DNA of 64,000 bases, taken from Perognathus longimembris pacificus (taxonomy: Eukaryota > Chordata > Mammalia > Rodentia > Heteromyidae). Below the pieces are notes generated by a model. It had not been told where the DNA came from and searched no databases. It was given only the letters and a program-made list of their open reading frames with translations. The translations under genes and the position numbers were made by a program. Numbering within the stretch: position 1 is the first letter of the stretch; every line of letters starts with the position of its first letter. The stretch is taken from the NCBI RefSeq assembly GCF_023159225.1, contig NC_063166.1, positions 44,757,149-44,821,148 on the forward strand, read 5' to 3'. Positions 10,866-23,700 of this stretch are shown one piece after another.

Positions 10866-11309
10866 TTTAGGTTTTGCTATAGAACTTATTTTAATTCCCA
10901 GCGAGGGCCGTTAGTCTGGGAAGTCCTACACTCTTTCCTCCTTCTAATGTCAAGCATCTTCTCAGACACCAAGTGTTAAAAAAGTTTGCTTTCTGGGAGA
11001 AAGCCCCAGTTTCCTTCCCCTTAGCAGAGTGTTCTGGCTTACCTGTGTTTTGTCCTCATCTGTTGTGAATTGCACAAAGGCTGGGGCTTTGCCTACTAAG
11101 TTCACAGTGCACTCACAAGCCTGTGCCTGGAAGCTGAATGACGCCCCTAGGTCACAATACCAGAGGATCTACAAGATCTTGGGCGGGCCAGCCCTAAGCC
11201 CCCAGGCTGGGCTGTAGTTACCTCTGGAAGAGCGCATGGGCCGACCGACCGCAGCCGACGCGGAGGCCCCTATTCCACCGCGCAGGTGAGCGGCGTCGCC
11301 GGACACCTC

Positions 11310-11317
11310 CACGTGAC
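11310..11317 (+). promoter_or_regulatory. E-box CACGTGAC
   Basis: The CACGTG core with AC after it sits about 200 bp before the ATG in the CpG island. It fits USF and MiT/TFE (CLEAR-like) factors. CLEAR consensus is GTCACGTGAC, and here the left flank (TC before CACGTG) is only partly matched. Confidence 0.5.
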
Positions 11318-11341
11318 CCTGCGACGTACGCTCCTCCTCAC

Positions 11342-11375
11342 CGCGCCTGCGCCGCAGCTCCCGGAAGTAGCCGGA
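11342..11375 (+). promoter_or_regulatory. NRF1-like and ETS/GABP-like sites
   Basis: GCGCCTGCGCC near 11343 resembles a variant NRF1 palindrome. CCGGAAGTAG at 11361-11370 is a strong ETS/GABP core and is followed by a second CCGGA. Both are common near the start sites of housekeeping CpG promoters. Confidence 0.5.
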
Positions 11376-11509
11376 CCGAAGCGCTAGGCGGTTTGCACGT
11401 CCGTCGGCCCGTCGGTCCGCTCGTCCGCCGCCCGGGGAGAACCGGAGCGCTTCGGCCCTGTCACTGCTCCGCCGTCTTTACGGCCCGCACGGCCGGCCGG
11501 CGCTTCGTC

Positions 11510-11718
11510 ATGGCGACGTTCATTTCGGTGCAGCTGAAGAAGACGTCGGAGGTGGACCTGGCCAAGCCTCTGGTGAAGTTCATCCAGCAGACCTACCCGA
11601 GCGGCGGGGAGGAGCAGGCCCAGTACTGCCGCGCGGCCGAAGAGCTCAGCAAGCTGCGGCGCGCCGCGCTCGGCCGCCCGCTCGACAAGCACGAGGGCGC
11701 GCTCGAGACGCTGCTCAG
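11510..11718 (+). CDS. PDCD6IP: PDCD6IP exon 1, codons 1-69 plus 2 nt
   Basis: The start ATG at 11510 is followed by GCG (gtcATGg, good at +4) and begins [11 protein letters not shown], the known ALIX N terminus. The exon ends CTCAG|GTGGGC at 11718 in phase 2. It encodes the first Bro1 helices. Residue 54 is Leu, where I recall Val in human. The in-frame open stretch extends upstream to 11393, but the extra residues are low-complexity GC translation and the family start is this ATG. Confidence 0.97.
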
Positions 11719-14700
11719 GTGGGCGCGGGCCGGGCCGGGCCGGGCCTGGGCGAGGGGTGGTGGGGCGGCGGGCGCCTCCGGGCCCCCCAGCCGACCGGCG
11801 CGGCCGCCCCGCCCTGACTTGGCTGGAGCCGTGGGTGTGGCCTGCATTCTTTCCCCGTGAGCAGACTGGCGAGACTAGCCCGGTTCTCCGAGTCTTTCCC
11901 GGTGTCACCGGAGCTTCTTACCTGGGAGGAAGTCGGCCACGCACCCATCTCTCTGATTACTTATACTCCACTAGCTTATTTAAAATGGGGACTCCTGGCC
12001 TCTCGTTGTTCTGCCACTGTCATAGGACTTTGCCAGGGCCAAATCTAGAATTTCCTAATAGGAGTTGTTGGAAGGAAGTGTGTGTTCTTGACATCAGGAC
12101 ACTGGACCCAGTGTCTGTTTACTACTAATTGCATAATTCACTTGAAATTAGTCGTTTGAAGAACAAGCTGTAGCAGAATTGTAAATTCAGGGTTACTTAA
12201 AACTTGTGCGAAATCTTAGCTACTCAGGAGACTGAGATCTGAGGATTGCAGTTCAAAGCCAGTCCAGGCAGGAAAGTCCGTGAGACTGATGTCTCCACTG
12301 AGCTACCAAGAAAAAGAGAGAGAGGAAAAAAAAAGAAAAATAAAACGAAAAAAGCCAGAAATGAAGCGCTGTGGCTGAAGTGATAGAGCCGTAGCCTTGA
12401 GAATAAAAGTTTAGGGCTAGCACCCAGGGCCTGAGTTCAAGCCTCAGGACCTGGTACCAAAACTTGAGTGACAGATTGTTCAAAGTAGGTTGCTAAAATC
12501 AGTTTGCTTACAAACTGGTGAGCACCAAATAGTATACATTTGTCATTTCAGCAAATGCATACTGGCCTCACTTTGTATCTGATCTCACTTTGTATTTGAT
12601 GATAGTTCTCTTTATGGAACTGAATAGTTAATGATACCTTTCTTTTTGGATATCACTTTATGATCTTATTTGCTATATGTAATCCACTCTTATTTTACGG
12701 GAGAAGCCCAAGTTGTATTAGGGTTCAAGGAATAGAAACCCAGCTTAAACTAGCTTAAGCTAAGGGATATGTGTTTTGATAACCAAACATCTAGGGATAT
12801 TCGTTTCTTCCTTAGCTTTGGGCATCCTCCAGAGCTTCTTTCTTAGGTGAACTTTAGTCATGTGTTGAGGGAGATGATCACTTGCAGCCCTTAAAGAAAT
12901 TAATGCTGTCCTTAGCTCTGTTGAAAGCCCATGGAAGTTTCTCATTTGGTTTGCTTACATAAACTTTCTTTTGGTGGGAAATGGGGGTAATTAATGACCT
13001 TTGTCTGGGTCACCCATCTGGTTTAACTTCTCCATCCTTCTTGTATCAAAACAAGATTAGAGGAGGGATTGGTTGGCCAAAGGAAGAGATATTGAATATA
13101 TTGCTCAGAGATTTATGATGTCTTTGGGCTAATCTTAAGAGTTTTAGATTGTTGGACTGTGAGAGTCATTAGTCTGATACTTAATGTAAGCACTTTTTAT
13201 GTTAACCTAGGAATACTAGGCCATTAAAAAAATCTTGAAGGCTGTTTTTATGTAGACATGAGTAGCATTCAATGAGGATTTTGAATTAGTATTTATAAGA
13301 CCTATTTTTGGTATAATGAACCCTATGATAAAAGTTTTGTTGAATAGATTAGGTTGGATTCCAACACTGAAGGATTTGGAGTTATGGGAGATAGTTGGTC
13401 CATCGGTTTAGAATAATAGACAAGGAAAGATAGTGGTTTAGATGGAATGCTGCTGGGGAAGTTAAAACTATTTGTTCATTTTTTTTCTTTTACCAAGTGT
13501 AACTGTAGACTAGACAGTGCAACTATTAAAGATAGTTTCCTTGAAACTATGTTTCTTTATTCATTTTGTATAATCTAGCAGAGTCATTTAGTCAGTCCTG
13601 AGATTTTTCTCTGATTAGGGTAAGCTAATAAAGTTACTACAGCTTACTAAATTTTTTCTTGGTCGGTTGTGGGGCTTGGACTCAGGGGTTTGGGTGCTGT
13701 CCCTGATGTTTTTCACTCAAGGCTAGCACTCTACCACCTTGAGCCACAGCACCACTTCTGGTTTTATGGTGGTTAATTGGAGGTGAGACTCATGAGGACT
13801 TTTCTATCGAGGTTGGCTTTGAACTGTGATCCTCAGATCTCAGCTTCCTGAGTAACTAGGATTACAGGTGTGATATTGGAGGTATATAAAAAACATTTCT
13901 TGGGTGTATGTACTGTAAAATTGGATAGCTGTGAATCAAATTTGAGATATTTAAGGCAAGTACTATACTTTTATTGGGGGACTAAATGTTTATTTAATTT
14001 GCATGAAAAATTATTTTGCTAGTGCTGGAGTCTAGGCCACAATAATAGTTAACCCTGAACTACATACATCCCCAGCCCTTGGGTATGGTGAATTTTTCTT
14101 TTTTTTTTTTGAGACAGGATTTTGATATGTAGCACAGAGTAGCTTGTAACTGATTATTTGGCCAGGCTGGTCTTGAACTCACAGGCCTCCTGCTCCAGCC
14201 TGTCAAATGCTGAGATTACAAGCATGTCCTGGTGTTTTTACACAGGTTCTTGCTGTATGACGCAAGCTGGCATTACACTAAGGATTTTAAGATCCTTCTA
14301 CCTCTACCTTTTGAGTGCTAACATAAAGGCCTACCCTATTCTGCTTGCCTCACTTTCCTTTAATTGAAGAATCCTTTACACAGATATGGTGAAGATTCTA
14401 AACAGATTTGTTTCATCATTTTATGAGTTGTAAAGTTGATTGAACTGGGCTAACAATTTCCAAAATATTTCCTAAGTGCTAATATTTTATAGTTCAGGAA
14501 AGCAATTATTCCTGTTTTACCTTTATAACCTTTGCTTATGTTCTGATTTGTTAACTTAGGAGTGAGATATTGAAATACTGTTGTACTGAGGACATTGCTA
14601 CAGTTAGTTAATCAAATGCTAATGGTGAGTCTTAGGACCACACTACAGGAAGAATGTGTGGAGAATAGACAGACACATTGTACTTGACATTTGGTCTCAA

Positions 14701-17700
14701 AGAGTATCCCTCTGTAGTTAGACTTTAATTTGGCTGAGTAATTTTTTTGCATAGATAAATAAAATTTAAAATTGCACGTGTTTTTGACACTTCTGTATGT
14801 TATATATATAATAGCATGGCAGGGCTATCATTCTGTGTAACCATAATAATATCTTTGGTGTTTATGCCAAACATTTAAGCCCTTATAGGTAACTTCTTGG
14901 CACAGCTTGATTGAGGTCCCAGCTCCCTGACTTATTTGCTTTCCGTCATACTTTTGCTGTAGCAATGATTTTTCTTGGGTTAAAGTCAATGAAAGTCAGG
15001 GTTCGGAGGAATCTCAGGCTGGTCTCGCCTGTAACTGATCTGAGCCTTTTGATTCTCTAATTTTTCTGTGTAATTGGTAGCCTGAAGTACGTAGCACTAA
15101 ATATAAATTTGGGTACTAAAGGGATATAGAAGTGTGTGTTTCATTATGTGTCTAATGTGGATTGGTTGTTCTTGATTTTTATAATTTTCTCTTACAAACT
15201 TTTTTTTGCCAGTCCTGGAGCTTGAACTCAGGGCCTGAGCACTGTCCCTGGCTTCTTTTTGCTCAAGGCTAGCACTCTGCCACTTGAGCCACAGTGCCAC
15301 TTCTGGCCTTTTCTATATATGTGGTGCTGAGGAGTCGAATCCAGGGCTTCATGTATATGAGGCAAGTACTCTTGCCACTAGGCCATATTCCCAGCCCCTC
15401 TTACAAACTTTTTTTTTTGGCCAGTCCTGGGCCTTGGACTCAGGGCCTGAGCACTGTCCCTGGCTTCTTCCCGCTCAAGGCTAGCACTCTGCCACTTGAG
15501 CCACAGCGCCGCTTCTGGCCGTTTTCTGTATATGTGGTGCCGGGGAAGCGAACCTAGGGCCTCGTGTATCCGAGGCAGGCACTCTTGCCACTAGGCTATA
15601 TCCCCAGCCCCTCTTACAAATTTTTAAAACTAGATTTTGGATAGGAATTTGTCCACTCTTGGATTTTTTAAGGAGATGTGTTTTTTTTTTTTTTTCCCTC
15701 CCTCAATAGATTTTTTTCCCCCTGCAGTGCTTTGTATTAAACCCAGGACCTTGATCATGCTAATAACACTGAGCTACACCCACAACCTCCATGAAATTTA
15801 AAAAATTAAGTTATTATATTACATATTTCATTTAAAGTGAATTTTTTAAAATAGAAAGGCACATATAGAAAAGCACTTATATGTAGTTGCAAAATAATCT
15901 GTAGCTTATTTGCTAAGTGTTTACTATGTATCTAGACACCATCTTAAGCATTTCTTATTTATCAAATCATTTGTTCCCTCACTCATAAGGGGAGTGTTGC
16001 CTTACTTGAGAAAGGCTTTAGAGAAATTGACTAGCTTACACATGTGCAGACAGTTAAAAAATGGAAATCAAAGTCAGGTTGTCAGTCTTGAGATCCCAAG
16101 TCCTCCAGATATGACATTATTGTACCTTTTTAGGTATGCTTAGGATTTTAAACTTTGAATAAGTGATTAAAAATTCACTTATTTTAAAAATAAAATCTAT
16201 CTGGGTGCTGGTGGCTCATGCCTATAATCCTAGTTGCTCAAGATGCTGATATATGAGGATTGCAGTTTGAAGCCAGTCCAGGCAAGAAAGTCTGTGAATC
16301 TAGTTTCCAATTAACTACCCAAAAAGCCAGAAGTGGAGCTGTGGATTAAGTGGTAGAGCATTAGCTTTGAGCCAAAAAGCTCAGGAACAATGACTATGTC
16401 TCTAGTTCAAGCCCTGGACCGACTGGCGCACACCATCTAGGAGGATACTTTTTGCAGCACTATTTCCCACAGTCCATTACTATTTTTGGGATCAGCTTTT
16501 TGAGTTAGTATACTAACCAATCTTTCTGCCTGTCAACATATGGTGGAGGCTGTGGGTCCCTATAAAAATACCTATATACATGATAAAGAGAAGAACATGG
16601 TAGATTCTCTTATTTCTGAGTTCTTTTGAGTTCCCTTTCTAGGGAACTTTGATACTTACACTTTAGGAATTATATGAAAGAACCAGATAACACTTTGCCT
16701 GTGGTAACTGCATTTATCAATTGCTGCTTTCAGGTATAAAGCCTCTCTTGTTTTGTTGGGATTGGCTCCATACTCATCAGACATTGTCTTTTTTTTTTGC
16801 CAGTCCTGGGCCTTGGACTCAGGGCCTGAGCACTGTCCCTGGGTTCTTTTTGCTCAAGGCTAGCACTCTGCCACTTGAGTCACAGCGCTACTTCTGGCCA
16901 TTTTCTGTATATGTGGTGCTGGGGAATCGAACCCAGGGCTTCATGTATACGAGGCAAGCGCTCTTGCCACTAGGCTATATCCCCAGCCCCACTCATCAGA
17001 CATTGTTGATTTCAAGTGACTGCCTTTCCCTGGTACTTTCATTTGACTTTACATTACCTGTCCTAAGACAGCCAGTTTGCTTTGAAAATTCTACCTCATA
17101 GCTTCTAGTCATTCAGATGAACGATGTAAATGCACTGTTCCCCCTGTCCTGCTCAAGTTTTTTGAGTTGACCAGAATCTTTGGAGTAAAGAGAATGGGTG
17201 CAAAAATTCAGTATATTCAGTTTAGCTGTTTTTTTTTTTCTTCTCCATTTTAACTCCATTTCTCACTACTTCCTTCCTTACTTTTTAGCAGAGGTCAGCA
17301 AGATAAGGCCAACTGTAATGCAAGTTTCTGTGTAGTCTTCTGGTACTCTCGTGGTTAGTGTTAATACCCTTGGAGACTGAGCTGGGTGGTCCAGTGTAGT
17401 TTATGGGTATTCTAGTGGTTAGTGTAATGGTCGTTGGAGTTCCCTGGGCTTCATTCTGCCCTTTGTTCCCAGTGTCTGCCTCCCTGGCCAGTGGCCATGC
17501 TTCCCTGATACCTATAGGTTTGCTTTCATGTTATCTACACACTAGCCACTTTACTTGGCAATGGCTCTTGCCTCCAGCCAGCTGTGCCAGGTGTTCCAGG
17601 TGAAAAGCCTGGGCTCTTTGGGGAAGGTTGTACTTCAATCTGGTGTTGTGTTAGTCGGCTTTTTGTGGCTGTGGCAAGATACCAGAGGAAAATGTCTTAA

Positions 17701-20700
17701 AGGAGGGAGGCTTTATTTTGGTTCACAGTTTCAGATACTTTAGACCATGGTCATCTGGCTCCATTCCTTTGGGCTTATGGTAAGGCAGAACATGGCACAG
17801 GGAGCCCATGACAGCAGGTGCTCACCTCTTGGGGACGGGGAAGCAGAGACAGAGAAACGAGGTTAGCAGCAAGATATACACTTCAAAGGCACATCCCCAG
17901 TGATCCACTTCTTCCAACTAGGTTCTATCTTCCAAAAGCCCATTCAGCTATGACCTCATCATTGGGTTACTGCCCCATGATCCAGCCATCTTTCAATAGT
18001 GCCACCAAGTCTTTAACACATGGATTTTCTGGGGGCATTCATACCTAAACCATGGCAGGTGCCAGTGGGATAGAATGTGAAATTAGCTATGTTGGTCACT
18101 CTCCCTTTTCTGTGCATCCCTTATAACAGATAGGTACTTCTCCCCCTCCCCCCCACCCCGATATTGAGGTTTGAATGCACAAGTACATTACCACTAGATC
18201 TGTGCATCCAGTCCTTTTTGATTTAGGTTATTTTTCAAATAGGATCTTGCCCAGGCAAGCTTGGACCATGATGCATTTGTGCCTCACATAGCTAGGATTT
18301 CAGATGTGAACTACTATGCCTAGTTCGAGGTGAGGTCTTGGTAACTTTTTGCCATGGCTGGCTTTGAGCCACAATCCTCCTGCCTGAGTAAGCCACCAAA
18401 CCCAGCTGAACTCTCACTTTTCTTTCAGAGAATATCTACCTGTTGACATTTGGATAGCTGTGTGCCTGGTGTGCCTATCTCCAAAACAAAACAAAACACC
18501 AGGTGCAGGAAAGGACTTTGTTTCATTATAGGAGCATTTATATTCTGTACCCTTGATTTTTTTTTTTTTCCTTTCTCTCAGCAAAGTCTAGAATACTCCA
18601 TTTCAGAGAAAGTTTGCCAGTTCTTGCTCAGTAGCCAGCTTGGCACACCTTTAGATATTCTGTTGCCCAGGCTCTTGGCCCTTGATGGTTCTCTCCTATG
18701 GGCTCATTCTTTGAAAGTTTCTCTTTATTCTCTAACTAGAGAATCTTTTTACTTCTCAGAGACAGGAAGAATGCTGTTTTGTTTTTTTTTTAAAGCAGCA
18801 TTTTATTGACTCCCTTGTTTGGGGTTAGTAACAACACCCACAAATAGACCCATATTTTGTGTTCATGGAATTCTTTGAGATGATGAAGTGTTAGCATCAT
18901 CTCTTGATTGAATTGTTATAGTAACTTCCCATCTCATTTCCCCAATTCTGAGATTTCACACCTCTAATCAGTTTTCTGCATAGTAGCCACAGTGACTATA
19001 AACAGAAATTAGATCATGTTACTCTTTTGTTTACCCTCTATATAGTAAGAGCTAAAAGTCTTGAAGTTGTATTTAAGGTATCATTACTATTATTTTCTCT
19101 CAGTATATGGCCAAAGCGGCTGTGCCAGGTACATTCTCAGGCATACTCCCATTCTAGGGTTGTGGCACTTTTCTTCAGATACCTGCTTGGCTGTCTTCAT
19201 CACTTCCTTCACATTTAAAGTAGAAGCTTTCCTACCTCACCTCATGCATTTTTTAAATCCCTCTATCATTATTCTCTATGGCATGTAGCCACTATCACAC
19301 TGTACTGTATATTTTTCAAAAACTTAACTATTTTGTTTGTCATCCTTTCTAATTGTATTTTTTTTTTTTGACTTTTCTTTTTTGGTACTGGGGATTGAAC
19401 CCAGGACGTTGCACTTGCTAAGCAAGCGCTTTGCCACTGAGCTACATCCCAGCCCTTGTCATCCTTTCTAAAAATATCACAAAAGGTACATAGCTGTGGG
19501 TGCTTGTTAGCTACCAAATTCCTATGCAATTAAACTATGTTTGGTAACATAGTAAGTTCTTAGTATATATTGAATGAATAAATAAAAAACAAATGTTTGT
19601 GCCATTCCTGGGGCTTGAGCTCAAGGCCTGAGCACTGTCCCTGATATTTTGTGCTCAAGGCTAGCATTCTACCACTTGAACCACAGCACCACTTCCGGCC
19701 TTTTCTGAATTTATTAGAGATAAGAGTCTCAAGGACTTTTCTGCCCAGACTGGCTTTGAACCTTAATCCTCACATCTCAGCCTCCTGAATAGCTATGGTT
19801 ACAGGTGTGAGCCACTGACACCTGGCCTGAAGAAAGCCTTTTTTGTTTTGTTTTTTGAAGGCATGTCAGTCCAGACCAAAAAGGTGAGAAAATGTAAGAT
19901 AAATTCCAAACTCAGTTTTTGGACCTAGAGGGCAATAAAGGTCTCTGCTACAATAGGAGGGCATGAGAATATCTGAGATAGGGCCAGATAATTGGATGAG
20001 GGCTAAATAATGAAAGGTCTTGTCAGTGATTTCAGGTATTATGGGAATACCTTAAAGATTTTTCAGTACTTATATTTTGAAGTTTACTTCCTAAGTACAA
20101 GGATGCTGTCTGCATTATAGAACTGTTTTACAACTCCTGATTAAGAAATTGGTATATTACCATTTAATCTATCAGCTTTGGAAATGGTGCTGTGGCTCAA
20201 GTGGTAGAACACTAGTCGCTGAGTTCAAGCCCCAGAACTGACAAAAAAGAAAAAAAAAGAAAAAAGAAAAGAAAAACAGAACAAGAAACAGAAGAAACAG
20301 AAAAAGAAATAGAACATTAGTAAATCTAACGGCTGTTTGACTTTAAACTCTGTATTTCTAATTGAGTTAGAGTAAAAACAGTTGAGAAAACATGCCAGAC
20401 CCTGATGGCTCATGCCTCAGGGTCTGAGATCTGAGGATGGTGGTTTGAAACCAGCCTGGGCAGGAAAGTCTGTAAGTCACTTATTTCCAATAAACTCAGA
20501 AAAAGCTGGAAATGGTGCTTTGTCTCAAGTGGTAGAGTGCTAGCCTTGAGCAAAAGAAGCTCGGGGACAGCGCCCAGGCCCAGATTTCAGGCCCCAGGAC
20601 CGGTAAAAACAACAACAAAAACACAAAACAAAAGTGTAAATCTGTAAAATTCAAAGTTTGCTGATTTTTTCCAATAATGTTATATACAAGTTCAGGATCT

Positions 20701-23700
20701 AATCTGGGCTCATGCATTGTATTTAATTATATCCCCTTAGTATCCCCCAGTCTGTAAATTGTTCCCCAGTTTTATTTTTCATGACCCTGACATTGATTTT
20801 TCTTTTAGTGCTGCTGGGGATCACTCCCACACATGCTAGGCAAGCACTCTACTATCCAGCTATATTCCCAGCTGCATGCCTGTGATATTTTTGAAGAGTA
20901 CAGAGTTTGTTACTTGTTACTTTGTAGCCTCTTTCTCAATAAGGTTTTGTCTTATATGCCAGGGTATACCAGTGAGCTCATGCTCTGTTGTTTTTGTGGT
21001 GTGAATCAGAAAAAGCATGATGGTATGTGTCCTAGTGACAATATTTTTAGAACTTGATGCTGGTGGTGTTTACCATGTTCTTTTTTCTTTTCTTTTCTTT
21101 TCTTCCTTTCTCCCCCCAGCCCCCCCCCTTTTTTTAAAAAACAGTACTGGGATTTAAACTTGAGGCATTGTACTAGTTAGGTAGGCATTTTCCTGCTCAG
21201 CCTTTTTTGTTTGTGTTGGTTATTTTTATTTTTATTTTTTTTGCCAGTCCTGGGCCTTGAACTCAGGGCCTGAGCACTGTCCCTGGCTTCTTTTTGCTCA
21301 AGGCTAGCACTCTGCCACTTGAGCCACAGTGCCACTTCTGGCCATTTTCTGTATATGTGGTGCTGGGGAATTGAACCCAGGGCCTCATGTATACAAGGCA
21401 AGCACTCTTGCCACTAGGCCATATCCCCAGCCCCGTGTTGGTTATTTTTGAGATAGGGTCTATTCTGCTCAGGTGTATGTTTGGACCATAAACATATTTT
21501 AGTTTCTCCCTCAAAGCTGGGATGTTAGGCGTATATCACCATACCTAGCTTCTTTCTTTTGAGATGGAGTCTCACTGACTTTCCTGTCTGGGCTGTTTTG
21601 CAACCATGCCTCCCAGTCACAGCCTCCCATGTATCTTGGGATGACATGTGTGTGCCACCACACCTAGCTGTAGGTTGAAAAGGGGCCTCATGATCATTTT
21701 TCCTGGCCTGGCTTCAAACTGTTATTCTCCCATTGTCCAAGAAGCTAGGAATATAGGTGCAAACTACAGCACCTGGATTGCTGTGTTTCTTTATGTTATA
21801 ACTAATGAGAATGTCATTCTTATTAATATGTATTTTGTATGGAGATGCTTTGAGGCTCATTTCTCATAGATTTTCATCATTTTTAGTATCCATTGACTAA
21901 GCTTATTAGAATTAGTTACTATTCTACCCTGAAGGATATCAAATGGTGCTCTTTTCTAATTCCATTATTTCTTTTAGAAATGATTACTTGGTATTGTACA
22001 ATAGGATTCAGAGTACTGTTCTTATGTTTTGGAATGAATTATAACTTGTGAGAGTTACTTAAGTTGTATTGTACTTGACAATTGAGAGTCCCTTTAAGGT
22101 AGTTCCTATCTGTCCATTGGTCTCTCTACCTGTCTGCGTATTTATTTATTTAGCCAGTCCTGGGGCTTGAACTCTGGGTACTCTACCACTTGAGCCACCA
22201 TGTCACTTGCTAATTTTTTTTTTTTTTTTTTTTTGCCAGTCCTGGGCCTTGGACTCAGGGCCTGAGCACTGTCCCTGGCTTCTTTTTGCTTAAGGCTAGC
22301 GCACTGCCACTTGAGCCACAGTGCAACTTTTGGCCGTTTTCTATATATGTGGTGCTGGGGAATCGAACCCTGGGTTTCATGTATATGAGGCAAGCACTCT
22401 TGCCACTAGGCTAGATTCCCAGCCGCTAATTTTTTTGAGTAGTTTGTTGGAGATAAGAATCTCATGGACTATTGCCTGAACGGGCTTCGAACCACGATTC
22501 TCAGATCTCAGCTTCCTGAGTAGCTAGGATTACAGTGTGAGCTACCTGTACCAGTTCTATTTAGTTTTTCATGTGTCTTCATTATTTTCTGAGATGTTTT
22601 AGTCTTGTTTTGAATTTTCTCATTCTCAGCCCTGTCGTCATCTCATTCTGTGTGTATGCATGTTTGGGGTGCTGGCTCCAGTTTATTGCTACTGTGAGGT
22701 GCAATTGCTTCTGTATCCTCCAGCATATATAAGTAGGAAAATACACACATTTTGGTCTCTCCACAGTATTAAAAAATGAGTTCATATGGAAACCATCTCT
22801 TATCAAATCAGTTTAGGCTTGTCCCTTTCCACATCTATAGTTCTTTTCTTTGACAGTGAGAAATGTTTCCACTATTTTAAATGTATTTACTTAATTACTT
22901 AATTCTTGCAGTTTGCAGCCAAAAGCTTGGTCCCTTACCACCTGATAACTTGATTCTTGAAATAACCATTGGAAAGATAATTTTGATGATAGTGAGGAAA
23001 GGTTGAACAGAATAAGTGAAGGAGGAAAGATTTGAGAACAGTTAGAAAGCCTTCACTTCCCTTTTTCCAAATGGGAAAAGGAAGCTGGTAATAGAGGTTG
23101 GAAAAGCTTTATGTTTATTGATCATTTTAGTTGCTGTGTGGAAACTAGGTTGAAAAGAGTGAGAAAGGAGACAGGCAGATTGACTAGAAAACCTTGAATG
23201 GTTCTACCTGGAAATGATTTGTGTGAGCATTGTTGAGCTGTATGGCAGTGATGGCTTCCTACAAAAGTGGGTGTACCTAAAGTACACTTGGGGGGCTGGG
23301 GATATAGCCTAGTGGCAAGAGTGCCTGCCTCGGTATACCCGAGGCCCTAGGTTCGATTCCCCAGCACCACATATACAGAAAATGGCCAGAAGCGGCGCTG
23401 TGGCTCAAGTGGCAGAGTGCTAGCCTTGAGCGGGAAGAAGCCAGGGACAGTGCTTAGACCCTGAGTCCAAGGCCCAGGACTGGCCAAAAAAAAAAAAAAA
23501 AGTACACTTGGAAATTTGCTCATCTGTTTTAATTAACAATTTTCCAAAGATACAAATATTTCCATTGCATATAAACATATTTATTATAATGAGAAAGTAT
23601 CTTTTTTTTTTTGCCAGTCCTGGGCCTTGGACTCGGCCTGAGCACTGTCCCTGGCTTCTTTTTGCTCAAGGCTAGCACTCTGCCACTTGAGCCACAGTGC

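Larger units (their letters stand above)
11225..11860 (+). promoter_or_regulatory. PDCD6IP: CpG-island promoter and first exon region of PDCD6IP
   Basis: From about 11225 to 11860 the sequence is very GC rich and dense in CpG, unlike the AT-rich DNA on both sides. It covers the start codon. No TATA box lies at a sensible distance, which fits a housekeeping CpG-island promoter with dispersed starts. The 5' UTR probably begins between about 11340 and 11450; the exact start cannot be read from sequence. Confidence 0.85.

Noticed and set aside
11384..11908. Antisense frame of 174 codons over exon 1
   Set aside because: It is an Arg/Pro/Gly-rich translation of a CpG island and overlaps real coding sequence on the other strand. 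No domain and no splice logic.
15284..15557. Recurring 60-90 residue frames (…[11 protein letters not shown]…, …WPSGKSACL…) at many places
   Set aside because: They are translations of the IDL-Geo SINE on either strand. The repetition made them look like a conserved small protein family, but each sits inside a copy with target duplications.
17647..18057. Possible endogenous retrovirus coding region
   Set aside because: Only a solo LTR-like sequence; no gag, pol or env sequence beside it.
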